Positions 39,765 through 51,441 of a stretch of DNA of 64,000 nt are shown one piece after another. Location of the stretch: positions 1 to 64,000 of the forward strand of contig NZ_PSZE01000023.1 of the NCBI RefSeq assembly GCF_002933465.1. Direction: 5' to 3'. A program made the position numbers and the translations under genes. The DNA is from Nocardia nova. Lineage in GTDB: Bacteria; Actinomycetota; Actinomycetes; Mycobacteriales; Mycobacteriaceae. Numbering within the stretch: position 1 is the stretch's first letter; each line of letters opens with the position of its first letter. The notes beneath the pieces were generated by a model. That model saw only the letters and a program-made list of their open reading frames with translations. It was not told where the DNA came from and did not search any database.

Positions 39765-41408
39765 TCAGATGTGGTCGCCCTTGTCGCGGTTGCAGCCGCG
39801 GCACAGGATCTGCAGATTCGCCGCACTGGTCGCGCCGCCGCGGCTGAGCGGAATGATGTGGTCGAATTCGAGGTAGTGGGTGGCGCCGCATTCTACGCAC
39901 CGGCCGCCGTCGCGATGCCACACTTCCGCCTTGATATCGGGTGCGATGGACCGGCTGTCGCGTCTGCCCGGCGCGACCGTGAGCCGTTTCGCCACCCGCA
40001 GGGCGCCCTCCACGATCGCGGCCACCAATTCCGGTTCGTCGACATCGAATTCGGCCCCGCCGCGCGCCGAGGTCGCCGCCACCGTCACGCCGGTCTCGGT
40101 GGTCGTTACGGAAACGGCTCGGGCCCAGGGTATTTCGATACCCGCGTCGGGGCCGATGAAGCGCAGCTTCCGGTTCGAGCAGATCAACCGTCCCGGTGAC
40201 GCCTGCGCGCCGCGACCGGACCGGCGGATGCGGGTGGCGGCGGTGTCGAGGTGGACGCGTTCCTGCGGATCCAGATGCAGATCGGGCACCGCGATGACCG
40301 GGAGCTCGCCCGCGCGCAGCCGGGACAGGATGCGCAGCCGTCGCAGGCTGCGGCGCAACTCGTCCACGGCCGCGTCGCGCACCGCCAGTGCGGCGACCGT
40401 CGTATCGAATCGTTCCAGCTCGGCGCCGCCGATCGTGCCGTCGGCCAGCGCGAAGGCCGCCATGCGCTCGAGATGGGCGACGGCAGGTCCGCGCAGGGCG
40501 GCGCGGGCGGTGTCTGGGTCGATGCGCTGATGGCGGATCCGCGTCCACAGCTCGTCCCAGTCGGGCCCGCTCGGTCCGGTGGTGGTCAGCACGCGCAGCG
40601 CTCGGGTGCGCCAGCCGGACAGGTAGTCCTCGACCTCCGCCGCACAGGCGCGGCAGGGCGCGGCGCCGAGCGGTCGCCAGCCCCGCCGCCGCCCGCACCG
40701 AGGACAGCCGCGCGGATGAACGGGTGGGCGTGCCACGGTCTGTTCGGTCCACCGGGAGCCGTCCCACCAGCGCAGTGAGGCCGTGTCCGCGGGGTCGGGA
40801 TACCAATCGGGGCGCTCGTCCGGCGGTGCAGGCATGGGTGCGGTGAATCTGTTGCGGTGCAACGATATTCGCTGCGAGCGGTGCTGCGCCGAATCCGCTA
40901 CGGGTGCGCCGAATGTCGTGAACAGCTCCGCCGCACCGGCGTGTTGCGGTCCGCCGCGCACGAACCACCATCGGTCCTCGGCCCGGCGGAACTCTCCGAA
41001 CACCGCGGCCCGCGCACCCGGTTCCGCGGCGACGTCGGCACGCGCCACCAGGCCCTCGGCATCCTCGACCGAGACCGCGAGACCGGGCAGTGCGGCCAGC
41101 GGCTCGTCGGAACCGGACCCCGTGATCAAAATGCGGACGATCTCGGCCTCCGTGCGGGGCAGCGAGACCGACAGCCGCGCGGTGCCCGGCTGCGGATCCT
41201 GATCGACGGTCACCGCCTGGGAGGGATGGCGCGGCGCGTTGAAATACACCACGTCGCGGGCGGAGCGGACCCGCCCGCCGGCGGTCAGCAGGATGGCATG
41301 CGCATCCAGCGACGCCGTCGAACGCCACGAAACCAGTACCGACAGAAGCGAAGTCGGTACCGGCGTGGCGTCGCCGTCGACGGTGGGGCGCATGGTTGTC
41401 ATCGTCAC
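39765..41408 (-). CDS. Multidomain TerD / DUF2510 / zinc-ribbon / HNH endonuclease protein
   Basis: The 547-residue protein has, in order: a TerD-like domain (about 20-180, ASLDAHAILLTAGGRVRSAR, VVYFNAPRHPSQAV), a DUF2510 motif (DWYPDPADTASLRWWDG, 201-217), a zinc ribbon (CPRCGRR...CRAC, 235-255), a helical region, a PH-like strand set (LICSNRKLRFIGPDAGIEIPWARAVSV) and an HNH nuclease at the C-terminus (RCVECGATHYLEFDHIIPLSRGGATSAANLQILCRGCNRDKG). TerD proteins act in stress/phage-response networks, so a damage- or phage-linked nuclease is plausible. Start GTG 41408 or ATG 41402. Confidence 0.82.
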   Translation of the reverse strand: MTMTTMRPTVDGDATPVPTSLLSVLVSWRSTASLDAHAILLTAGGRVRSARDVVYFNAPRHPSQAVTVDQDPQPGTARLSVSLPRTEAEIVRILITGSGSDEPLAALPGLAVSVEDAEGLVARADVAAEPGARAAVFGEFRRAEDRWWFVRGGPQHAGAAELFTTFGAPVADSAQHRSQRISLHRNRFTAPMPAPPDERPDWYPDPADTASLRWWDGSRWTEQTVARPPVHPRGCPRCGRRRGWRPLGAAPCRACAAEVEDYLSGWRTRALRVLTTTGPSGPDWDELWTRIRHQRIDPDTARAALRGPAVAHLERMAAFALADGTIGGAELERFDTTVAALAVRDAAVDELRRSLRRLRILSRLRAGELPVIAVPDLHLDPQERVHLDTAATRIRRSGRGAQASPGRLICSNRKLRFIGPDAGIEIPWARAVSVTTTETGVTVAATSARGGAEFDVDEPELVAAIVEGALRVAKRLTVAPGRRDSRSIAPDIKAEVWHRDGGRCVECGATHYLEFDHIIPLSRGGATSAANLQILCRGCNRDKGDHI

Positions 41409-41491
41409 GAACTATGCCAGGCCGCCCCGACACGAATCGCGCGGTCGGCGCGGAGCTTTTCGTGACTGTCCGGGTGCGGCACAGTGGAACC

Positions 41492-41944
41492 ATGACGAAC
41501 CCGAAGGGTGACTCCGGGCGTAAGCCCAGCGGCGCGCGGGTGCCGGGTGCGACGGAAATCCTCGCCGCCGCCCAGGCCGCCGCGCAGGCCGCGCAGACCG
41601 CCGCGGGCCAAGCCATCGATGCCGCGCAGGTCACGGCCGGTACCGCCTTCGGCACCGCGGTGCGGCTCCCGCCCGCCTCGGTACAGCTGGCCGCGCAACT
41701 TCCGGATCTGATCGAGAATCTGGCGGCCGTCATCGATCGCCTCAATTCCACCATCGACCGCCTCGACCGGACCCTGGCGCTGGCCGATCCGGCTTTCGCG
41801 GCCTACGACCGGCTGCTGCCGCGGCTCGAGGCCGTGATCGCGCTGGGCGAGGATGTGTTCACCCGGCTGTCGAAACTGCCGGGCATCTCGATGCTGGGCC
41901 GCCTCACCGGCCGCGAGGCGCAACCGCCGCAACCGAAGCCGAAG

Positions 41945-41965
<21 letters not shown>
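41492..41965 (+). CDS. Helical, phasin-like hypothetical protein
   Basis: The 157-residue protein is rich in Ala and amphipathic helices (ATEILAAAQAAAQAAQTAAGQAIDAAQ, LIENLAAVIDRLNSTIDRLDRTLAL) and ends in a basic tail (KPKSRRRGK). The heptad pattern suggests coiled coils or membrane/granule association, as in phasins and mycobacterial lipid-droplet proteins. ATG 41492 is used. Its end overlaps the opposing pabAB end by 21 bp. Function unknown. Confidence 0.7.
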
Positions 41966-44332
<2,367 letters not shown>

Positions 44333-44418
44333 GACATCACCGTATCGGGCATCTCGGACGCCGCGGTGAGGGCATATGCCTTCAGTTGGCCGGCCCGTGG
44401 TAGTGCACAATGTGGGGT

Positions 44419-45474
44419 ATGTCTGTGGTGCAACCGGCCGAGGTCGAGCGCGAGGTCGTCGATTTCGCGGCTGTCGGCGAGTGGATGGATGAGCAGGGCC
44501 TGCCCGGCGGTGACTTCGAGGATGTGACCTCGCTCGGCGGCGGCACCCAGAACATCATGTTGCGGTTCCGCCGAGGTGGTCGTGATTTCGTGCTGCGCCG
44601 TGGGCCGAAACATCTGCGTCCCAAGAGCAACGACGTGATTCGCCGCGAATTCCGCCTGCTCGGCGCGCTGGCGGGCACCGGCGTGCGCGCCCCGCGGGTG
44701 ATCGCCGCGGGCGCCGACGAATCGGTGATCGGCGCGGTCTTCTATCTGATGGAGCCGATCGCCGGCTTCAACCCGCAGAGCGAGCTGCCCGCTCTGCACG
44801 CCGGCGATCCCGAGGTGCGGCGGCAGATGGGACTGTCGGCGGTCGAGGCCATCGCCCGGCTCGGTGCGCTCGACTACGAGGCGCTGGGCCTGTCCGATTA
44901 CGGCAAGCCGGACGGTTTTCTGGAACGTCAGGTGCCGCGCTGGCTCGGCGAACTCGAGTCCTACACCAGCAACGACGGCTACCCCGGCCCGGAGATCCCG
45001 GGTGTGTATCGGGTCGGGGACTGGCTCGACCGCAACCGGCCCGCGCAGTGGCGGCCGGGAATCCTGCACGGCGACTGCCACCTCGCCAACATGATGTTCT
45101 CCTACGACGGGCCCGAGGTCGCCGCCGTCGTCGACTGGGAGATGTCGACGATCGGTGATCCGCTGCTGGACCTGGGTTGGCAGATCGCCACCCGGCCCGA
45201 GCCCGGAACCACCGGCGCCGCCCTGATCGGCAAGCTCGGCGCCGCGGGTGGTCTGCCCACAGCCGAGGAGATGATCGCTCACTACGCGAACTTCTCCGAC
45301 CGCGACCTCGGCCATGCCGGCTGGTACACGGTGCTGGCCTGCTTCAAACTCGGCATCGTCCTCGAGGGCACGCACGCGCGCGCCTTCGCCGGCAAGGCGC
45401 CCAAGGAGACCGGCGATTTCCTGCACGCCATCACCCTGGAACTGTTCGAGAAGGCCAACCGGCTCTGCGAATGA
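44419..45474 (+). CDS. APH/ACAD10-type phosphotransferase-family protein
   Basis: The 351-residue protein has the aminoglycoside-phosphotransferase/choline-kinase fold: LGGGTQNIMLRFRRGGRDFVLRRGP, ILHGDCHLANMMFSYDGPEVAAVVDWEMSTIGDPLLDLGW with catalytic Asp and metal Asp. It resembles the ACAD10/FadE36-linked kinases that phosphorylate hydroxy-acyl-CoAs, but no dehydrogenase is next to it. ATG 44419 is preferred over ATG 44410. Substrate unknown. Confidence 0.85.
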   Translation: MSVVQPAEVEREVVDFAAVGEWMDEQGLPGGDFEDVTSLGGGTQNIMLRFRRGGRDFVLRRGPKHLRPKSNDVIRREFRLLGALAGTGVRAPRVIAAGADESVIGAVFYLMEPIAGFNPQSELPALHAGDPEVRRQMGLSAVEAIARLGALDYEALGLSDYGKPDGFLERQVPRWLGELESYTSNDGYPGPEIPGVYRVGDWLDRNRPAQWRPGILHGDCHLANMMFSYDGPEVAAVVDWEMSTIGDPLLDLGWQIATRPEPGTTGAALIGKLGAAGGLPTAEEMIAHYANFSDRDLGHAGWYTVLACFKLGIVLEGTHARAFAGKAPKETGDFLHAITLELFEKANRLCE

Positions 45475-45489
45475 GTCGCAGGCACAGCG

Positions 45490-46731
45490 TCAGCCGGCGT
45501 CGAGCAGTTCGGCGAGGATGGCGAGATCCTTGTCGCCGCGGCCGGACAGGCACAGCAGAATCAGCGCGTCCTCGGCGATTCCGCCTTGTTCGGCCAGTTC
45601 CAGCAGATATCCCACGGCATGCGCGGATTCGAGCGCGGTGATGATCCCCTCGGTCCGGCACAGCGTATCCAGTCCGCGCAGCGCCGCCGCATCGGTCGCG
45701 ACGGCGTGATCGATGCGGCCGATGTCCTTGAGATGACTCAGTTCCGGGCCCACCCCCGGATAATCCAATCCGGCCGCGATGCTGTGGGTTCGCGCGATCT
45801 GTCCCTCCTGGTCCTGCAGGACGTAGCTGAACGAGCCGTCCATTTCGCCTGGTGTGCCGGCGCTGAGTGTGGCCGCGTGCTCGCCGGTGTGCAAGCCGCG
45901 GCCCCCGGCCTCGACACCGATCAGCCGCACCTGCGCATCGCCGGTGAAGGGTTGGAACATCCCGATCGCATTACTGCCGCCGCCGACACAGGCGATGACG
46001 CTGTCGGGCAGCCGTCCCGTCGCCGCCAGCAGCTGTGCCCGGGACTCGATGCCGATCCGGCTCTGATGGTCGCGCACCATCCGCGGATAGGGTGCGGGCC
46101 CGGTGGCGGTGCCGAACAGGAAATGCGTGGTCTCGGTGTGCGCCACCCAATCTCGCACCGCGTCGGTCACCGCGGCCTTCAGTCGGCGATCACCCGAACG
46201 AACGGCGCGTACGTCCGCGCCGAGCAGGCGCATCCGCACGACGTTGCTCTGCTGTCGGGCCATATCGTCGGCGCCCATGTAGATCACACACGTCAGTCCG
46301 AGCATGGCGCAGACGGTCGCGACCGCGACGCCGTGCTGTCCGGCGCCGGTTTCGGCGATGATGCGGGTCTTGCCCATCCGCACGGCCAGCAGTCCCTGTC
46401 CGAGGGCATTGTTGATCTTGTGGGCGCCGGTGTGCGCCATATCCTCGCGCTTCAGGAATACCTGCACTCCGGGCACACCCAGCGCGCGGGCCAGGCGCGG
46501 CGCCGCGTGCAGCAGGGTCGGCCGGCCGACTCGCTCCCGTAGCAACCGATCGAGTTCGCCGTGGTATTCGGGGTCCGCCCAGGCCGCTCGATGGGCGTTC
46601 TCCACGTCGGTGAGCGCCGCCATCAATCCCTCGGGAACGTAACGGCCGCCGAACGCGCCGAATCTACCGGAATCCCGGATGCCGCCCCGGGTGGTGGCGT
46701 GGGTTGGCCTGTGTCCGATCACCATTCGCAT
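45490..46731 (-). CDS. trpB: Tryptophan synthase beta chain (isolated copy)
   Basis: The 413-residue protein has GRFGAFGGRYVPEGLMAAL, the PLP lysine in HTGAHKINN, and the phosphate loop GGGSNAIGMF. It is a TrpB1-type enzyme by motif but stands alone without trpA, with several changes in the first conserved block (KREDMAHTGAHK against the usual KREDLNHTGAHK). It joins indole and serine. ATG 46731 has GAGGAG upstream; the frame opens further to 46794. An 8-bp inverted repeat lies just upstream. It may be a second, specialised TrpB in addition to one in a trp operon elsewhere. Confidence 0.88.
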   Translation of the reverse strand: MRMVIGHRPTHATTRGGIRDSGRFGAFGGRYVPEGLMAALTDVENAHRAAWADPEYHGELDRLLRERVGRPTLLHAAPRLARALGVPGVQVFLKREDMAHTGAHKINNALGQGLLAVRMGKTRIIAETGAGQHGVAVATVCAMLGLTCVIYMGADDMARQQSNVVRMRLLGADVRAVRSGDRRLKAAVTDAVRDWVAHTETTHFLFGTATGPAPYPRMVRDHQSRIGIESRAQLLAATGRLPDSVIACVGGGSNAIGMFQPFTGDAQVRLIGVEAGGRGLHTGEHAATLSAGTPGEMDGSFSYVLQDQEGQIARTHSIAAGLDYPGVGPELSHLKDIGRIDHAVATDAAALRGLDTLCRTEGIITALESAHAVGYLLELAEQGGIAEDALILLCLSGRGDKDLAILAELLDAG

Positions 46732-46765
46732 CCGCGCTTTCTCCTCGCCGTCCGGCTCGGACAGT

Positions 46766-46786
46766 GTGTGCGATTCGCTCGCACAC
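46766..46786. promoter_or_regulatory. Inverted repeat upstream of trpB
   Basis: GTGTGCGA (46766-46773) and TCGCACAC (46779-46786) form an 8-bp inverted repeat around TTCGC, 35 bp upstream of the trpB start. It could be an operator for this lone gene. Confidence 0.5.
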
Positions 46787-46867
46787 CCGGTCACCTGCCG
46801 GCAAAGAGTGAGTTAACAGCACGGAAGAGGTCATCGTCAGTGGTGGTAAGTCGGCGCGGTGGCGTGA

Positions 46868-48058
46868 TCAGCCGCAGCGGAGTAGTGCCTCCCGCACGGC
46901 ACGGGCGCGCGCATCGTCGAGGACGGCCGTGCCGAGGCGGTTCATCACATAGCCGAAACCCAAACCCGTTGCGGGATCGGCGAATCCGAACGAGCCCCCG
47001 TAACCGGTGGTGCCGTAGGCGCGCTTGTCGCTGCCGAAACGGAAGCTGCCACAGGATTTGCGGAACCCCAGGTGGTAGCGGCTGCGGGTGAGGAGCACCA
47101 GATCGTCGGCGGGCACGTCGTCGACGGTGTCGGCGGTCGCCAGCCGGTCCAGAATGCCCGGTGCGATGGGCAGTTCACCGGTGCGTCCCGCCGCCGCGCC
47201 GTAGACTCGCGCCAAGGACCGCGCCGTGCCCACCCCACCCGCGGCGGGGCTCTCGACACCGAGAAATTCGCGGCGGGTGGCACGTTCGGGTGCGCCGGTG
47301 CGGGGGCTGCTCATGGCGCGATAGGTGAGCCCGCGCCGTAGGAACATCTGAATCGCGATGCGCAGCGGCACGTCTCGCTCGTACCGCGGCACGTCCAGGC
47401 CGGAGGTGGACGAGAGCGTGGCGATGCGATCGAGGGATTGCTCCTCCGGCAACCCGATGAAGAAGTCCAGTTCGAGCGGGCCGGCGAAGTCCTCGGCGAA
47501 GATGCGGCCCAGGGTGCGTTGCCGCGGATCGACGCGGCGGAGCAATTCGCCCTGATACAGCCCGGCGGTGATCGGGTGATAGCCCTGCCGGCTGCCCGGA
47601 CTCCACAGTGGTTTCTGGTCGGCCAGGATCTCCGCGAGCCGATCCCGGTCGGCCATATCGGACAACCGAACCACCCGGTCCAGCACCGGCAGACCCGAGC
47701 GGTGGTCGAGCAGCTGCCGCACGGTGATCGAATCCTTGCCGTGTGCGGCGAATTCCGGCCAATACTGCGCGACCGGGGCCTGGTAGTCGAGGACTCCGCG
47801 CGAGACGGCACTCGCCACGGCGAATGCGGTCATCCCCTTCGTCGAGGAGAACACCGGAACCATCGTGTCGCGCTCCCACGGCAGCTGTCTGCGGCGATCG
47901 CGGAAACCCGCCCACAGATCCACCACCGGCCGGTCTCCGTCGTAGACCGCCACGGCCGCCCCGATCTCGCCGAACCGGGCGAAGTTGCGTCGAAACGCGT
48001 CCGCGACCGGCTCGAAACCGGTCGCCACCGCACCGTGTACCTCAGCAACCTCGCCCAT
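46868..48058 (-). CDS. Beta-lactamase-family serine hydrolase
   Basis: The 396-residue protein has the class C/esterase pattern: VPVFSSTKGMTAFAVASAV with Ser-x-x-Lys, RQLLDHRSGLPVLD, a Tyr in GYHPITAGLY, and a final GYGGSFGFADPATGLGFGYVMN with the Lys-Thr-Gly-like His/Gly motif. Such LipE/EstB enzymes cleave esters or amides of lipids; no signal peptide is present, so it is cytosolic. ATG 48058 is taken as the start because the family begins there. It is divergent from a MerR remnant. Confidence 0.88.
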   Translation of the reverse strand: MGEVAEVHGAVATGFEPVADAFRRNFARFGEIGAAVAVYDGDRPVVDLWAGFRDRRRQLPWERDTMVPVFSSTKGMTAFAVASAVSRGVLDYQAPVAQYWPEFAAHGKDSITVRQLLDHRSGLPVLDRVVRLSDMADRDRLAEILADQKPLWSPGSRQGYHPITAGLYQGELLRRVDPRQRTLGRIFAEDFAGPLELDFFIGLPEEQSLDRIATLSSTSGLDVPRYERDVPLRIAIQMFLRRGLTYRAMSSPRTGAPERATRREFLGVESPAAGGVGTARSLARVYGAAAGRTGELPIAPGILDRLATADTVDDVPADDLVLLTRSRYHLGFRKSCGSFRFGSDKRAYGTTGYGGSFGFADPATGLGFGYVMNRLGTAVLDDARARAVREALLRCG

Positions 48059-48122
48059 AGTGCAACCGATGGTAACGGTTACCGCTGTGGCGTCGCATGG
48101 TGTCCACCCCGACCGGAAACCG

Positions 48123-48353
48123 ATCAGGCGGCGTGTGCTCGCCGCCGGACTGCCGACCAGCGCCATCCGCGAACTGCTGCCGTGTGCGACCGCCACAGGC
48201 TTACAGCACTGCGATCACACCCGAAAGATCATGCGGGAGGGCCTATCTCACCTCGACGCGCAGATCGCCGAGTTGACCCGGCGCCGCACCCTGCTGGCTC
48301 GTCAGGACGAGCAACTGGTGGCCGCACCCTATCGCAGCGACGGCCCGGCATAG
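48123..48353 (+). pseudogene. C-terminal remnant of a MerR-family regulator
   Basis: The frame reads IRRRVLAAGLPTSAIRELLP, CATATGLQHCDHTRKIMREG and LSHLDAQIAELTRRRTLLAR. This is the post-HTH part and coiled-coil dimerisation helix of MerR regulators, with the two cysteines common before the helix. The DNA-binding winged helix (about 50 residues) is missing upstream, where the serine hydrolase start lies. It is probably the stump of that gene's former regulator. Confidence 0.65.
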
Positions 48354-48402
48354 CCGCCTCCCCGCGGCCGGTGGGTTCGGACCCGTCTCGTAGGCTCGTG
48401 CC

Positions 48403-49236
48403 GTGCGAGCACTGGAACAGATTCGCGACTGGCCCGTCCGGCATGCCGCCGCGGGGGTCGTCGATGTACACGGCGTGGTCGGCACCGAGGGAGACCTCGA
48501 TCGGGTGTTCGCCCTCGCGTCGGTCACGAAACCCCTTGCCGCCTATGCGGTTCTGGTGGCGGTCGAAGAAGGTGCGATCGGACTGGACCAGCCCGCCGGC
48601 CCGCCCGGCTCCACCGTGCGCCACCTGCTGGCCCATACGGCCGGACTGGCCTTCGACACCACGGTGATCATGGCCGAGCCCGGGCAGCGCCGTATCTATT
48701 CCAGCGCCGGATTCGAGGTGCTCGCGGAGTTCCTCACGCGCGAGACCGGAATCGAATTTCCCGAATATCTGCGGCAGGCGGTATTTGAGCCACTCGGAAT
48801 GAAATCCTCGGTGCTGGCCGGATCCGCCGGGCACGCCGGACGATCCACGGTGAACGATCTCCTGCGTTTCGCCGGAGAATTGCTGAACCCGATCTTGATA
48901 TCCGGTGACATGCTCACCGCGGCGACCTCCGTGCAATTCCCGGGCGTCGGCGGAGTGCTTCCCGGATACGGATCGCAGCGCCCCAATGATTGGGGTCTGG
49001 GATTCGAGATCCGCGACCACAAGACTCCGCATTGGACGGGGGGAGCCAACTCGCCGCGAACCTACGGGCATTTCGGGCAGTCCGGCACCTTCCTGTGGGT
49101 GGATCCGGAGATCGAGGTGGCGTGTGTGGCATTGAGCGACGAGAATTTCGGCGATTGGGCTCGAGCAGTGTGGCCGACGCTGAGCGACGCCGTCATCGCC
49201 GATATCCAGCAGATTCGCGACACGGCAGAAAAGTAA
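48403..49236 (+). CDS. Beta-lactamase-family serine hydrolase
   Basis: The 277-residue protein has FALASVTKPLAAYAVLVAVEEG with Ser-Val-Thr-Lys, RHLLAHTAGLAFD, the Tyr motif IYSSAGFEVLAEFL and GHFGQSGTFLWVDPE near the end, the three active-site blocks of the class C-like esterase group. There is no signal peptide. GTG 48403 is the start. The length is short but all blocks are present. It is a single gene before DUF3145. Confidence 0.88.
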   Translation: MRALEQIRDWPVRHAAAGVVDVHGVVGTEGDLDRVFALASVTKPLAAYAVLVAVEEGAIGLDQPAGPPGSTVRHLLAHTAGLAFDTTVIMAEPGQRRIYSSAGFEVLAEFLTRETGIEFPEYLRQAVFEPLGMKSSVLAGSAGHAGRSTVNDLLRFAGELLNPILISGDMLTAATSVQFPGVGGVLPGYGSQRPNDWGLGFEIRDHKTPHWTGGANSPRTYGHFGQSGTFLWVDPEIEVACVALSDENFGDWARAVWPTLSDAVIADIQQIRDTAEK

Positions 49237-49332
49237 CAGCCGTAACATCGGGCACTCCAGTAAACTCGGGCAACGCCTGGGCTCGACGGGATGTTGGGGA
49301 AGACGTCCGACGTCGAGGCTGGAGGTGTACAG

Positions 49333-49860
49333 GTGCGCGCATCTGATCAGTTCGCGGATGTGACGTGTGGTGTGGTGTACATCCACGCGTCACCGGCCGC
49401 GCTGTGCCCGCACATCGAATGGACGCTTTCCTCGACTCTGAAATCACCTGCGTCGCTGCGCTGGACCGCCCAGCCGGCCGCCGCGGGACAACTGCGCGCA
49501 ACCACCGACTGGGTGGGACCGGTCGGCACCGCGGGCCGAATTGCCAAGGCGTTGCGGGATTGGCCGGTACTGCGCTTCGAGGTCACCGAAGACCCCTCCG
49601 AAGGAGTCGACGGCGAACGCTACAGTTTCGTGCCCGGCCTCGGATTGTGGACCGGCGCGATGAGCGCCAACGGCGACGTCATGGTCGGCGAGATGCGGCT
49701 GCGTGAAATCGTGCGCGCCGCCCGGTCCCGCGGCCGTCACGGCGACATCTGCGCGGACATCGATCGCGCCCTGGGCACCGCCTGGGACGACGAACTCGAA
49801 CCGTTCCGCACCGGCGGCGAGGGCGCCGAGGTCACCTGGCTCCGCCGCGACGTCGGCTGA
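49333..49860 (+). CDS. DUF3145 protein
   Basis: The 175-residue protein matches the actinobacterial DUF3145 family: VRASDQFADVTCGVVYIHASPAALCPHIEWTLSSTL, ATTDWVGPVGTAGRIAKAL, SFVPGLGLWTGAMSANGDVMVGEMRL. The family is conserved in mycobacteria and Nocardia near fatty-acid genes; its function is not known. GTG 49333 begins the conserved region. It converges on accD6 with a bidirectional hairpin between. Confidence 0.9.
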   Translation: MRASDQFADVTCGVVYIHASPAALCPHIEWTLSSTLKSPASLRWTAQPAAAGQLRATTDWVGPVGTAGRIAKALRDWPVLRFEVTEDPSEGVDGERYSFVPGLGLWTGAMSANGDVMVGEMRLREIVRAARSRGRHGDICADIDRALGTAWDDELEPFRTGGEGAEVTWLRRDVG

Positions 49861-49886
49861 GTTCCCGCATCGGGCCGGAAAACACG

Positions 49887-49917
49887 ACGGGTGGTCTCCG
49901 AAGCGGAGACCACCCGT
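49887..49917. terminator. Bidirectional 14-bp hairpin
   Basis: ACGGGTGGTCTCCG pairs perfectly with CGGAGACCACCCGT around AAG. It lies between the convergent DUF3145 and accD6 genes and probably terminates both. Confidence 0.85.
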
Positions 49918-49938
49918 AATGTATTGGCGCTGAACGCT

Positions 49939-51384
49939 TTACAGCGGGATATTCTTGTTGTGGCTGGCCCGGGCCGGGGCCGAGGCCAGCGCGGCGGCAA
50001 TGGTGGACCGGGTCTTGGCGGGGTCGATCACCTCGTCCACGACGCCGATGGACAGGGCCCGGCCGACACCACCGGCGATGGCCTCGTGTTCGGCGGTGAG
50101 GCGCTCGATCAGGGCCTCACGTTCCTCCTCGGGGGCTTTCGCGATGGCCTTCTTGTGCAGAATGCCGACCGCGGCCTTGGCGCCCATCACGGCGACCTCG
50201 GACTCCGGCCAGGCGTACACGGCGGTGGCGCCCAGCGAGCGAGCGTTCATCGCGATGTAGGCGCCGCCGTAGATCTTCCGGGTCACCAGCGTGACGCGCG
50301 GGACGCGGGCCTCGGCGAAGGCGTGCAGCAGCTTCGCGCCGCGGCGCACCACGCCCTCCCACTCCATGCCGACGCCGGGCAGGTATCCGGGCACGTCGGT
50401 GATCACGACCAGCGGAATGCCGAAGGAGTTGCACAGGCGCACGAAACGCGCTGCCTTCTCGGCGGATTCGCTGGTGAGGCAGCCGCCCATGCGCAGCGGG
50501 TTGTTGGCGAGGACGCCGACCGTGCGACCACCGAGGCGGCCCAGGCCGGTGACGATGCTGCGGGCGTAACCGCCCTGCATCTCCTCGAAGGAGGATTCGT
50601 CGTTGCCGTCCGGCGAGGGGATCTTGTCGAGCAGTTCGCGCACGACCGGCTTGACGTCGTAGGCGCGCTTGGCCGACTCCGGCAGCATCGCCTTGAGATC
50701 CACATCGCCGTGGGCGGCGGCGGACAGGTCGAATTCGCCCTGTTCGGCGAACATCGAGACCAGGCGGCGGCCGCGGTGCATCGCGTCGTTCTCGTCGTCG
50801 GCGACGATATGGCACACACCGGACTTCTTGCCGTGGGTCTCGGGCCCTCCGAGGGTGGCCATGTCGACGTTCTCGCCGGTGACCGACTTGACGACATCCG
50901 GACCGGTGACGAAGACGCGCCCCTCGGGCGCCATGATCACCACATCGGTCAGGGCGGGGCCGTACGCCGCGCCGCCGGCGGCGAAGCCGACCACGATCGA
51001 AATCTGGGGAACCAGGCCCGACGCGCGCACCATGGCCTCGAAGACGGTGCCCACCGCGTGCAGTGCCTCGACACCCTCGGCCAGCCGCGCACCGCCCGAA
51101 TGCCAGATGCCGACAACCGGAATCCGGGAATCGATGGCGGTATCGATCGCGTCGACGATGTGCTTGCACCCGTCGACACCCATGGCGCCGCCCATCACGG
51201 TGGCGTCGGAGCAGTACGCGACGGTACGCACGCCGTCGACCTCGCCGATGGCGGCCAGCACGCCGGACTTGTCGCGGGGGTGGAGCGGAAGAACGGTGCC
51301 GGGATCGAAGAAGCGCTGCAACCGTCCCAGCGGATCACGGGGATCGGTCGTGGCATCCGCCTGCGCGGGGGCCATGATGGTCAT
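49939..51384 (-). CDS. accD6: Acyl-CoA carboxylase carboxyltransferase subunit (AccD6)
   Basis: The 481-residue protein has both halves of the carboxyltransferase fold: VYGGAMGVDGC-like and IPVVGIWHSGGARLAEGVEAL in the N-terminal half, LVVITDVPGYLPGVGMEWEGVVRRGAKLL and YGGAYIAMNARSLGATAVYAWP in the C-terminal half. In mycobacteria AccD6 with AccA3 makes malonyl-CoA for fatty-acid and meromycolate synthesis. ATG 51384 is the start. It is the last gene of the fabD-acpM-kasA-accD6 run, 151 bp after kasA, with an intervening hairpin. Confidence 0.93.
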   Translation of the reverse strand: MTIMAPAQADATTDPRDPLGRLQRFFDPGTVLPLHPRDKSGVLAAIGEVDGVRTVAYCSDATVMGGAMGVDGCKHIVDAIDTAIDSRIPVVGIWHSGGARLAEGVEALHAVGTVFEAMVRASGLVPQISIVVGFAAGGAAYGPALTDVVIMAPEGRVFVTGPDVVKSVTGENVDMATLGGPETHGKKSGVCHIVADDENDAMHRGRRLVSMFAEQGEFDLSAAAHGDVDLKAMLPESAKRAYDVKPVVRELLDKIPSPDGNDESSFEEMQGGYARSIVTGLGRLGGRTVGVLANNPLRMGGCLTSESAEKAARFVRLCNSFGIPLVVITDVPGYLPGVGMEWEGVVRRGAKLLHAFAEARVPRVTLVTRKIYGGAYIAMNARSLGATAVYAWPESEVAVMGAKAAVGILHKKAIAKAPEEEREALIERLTAEHEAIAGGVGRALSIGVVDEVIDPAKTRSTIAAALASAPARASHNKNIPL

Positions 51385-51441
51385 CGCGGTCTCTTTTCGA
51401 GGGAGTGTGGAGTCGCTGACGCGGCTGCGAGAGATGAAAAT

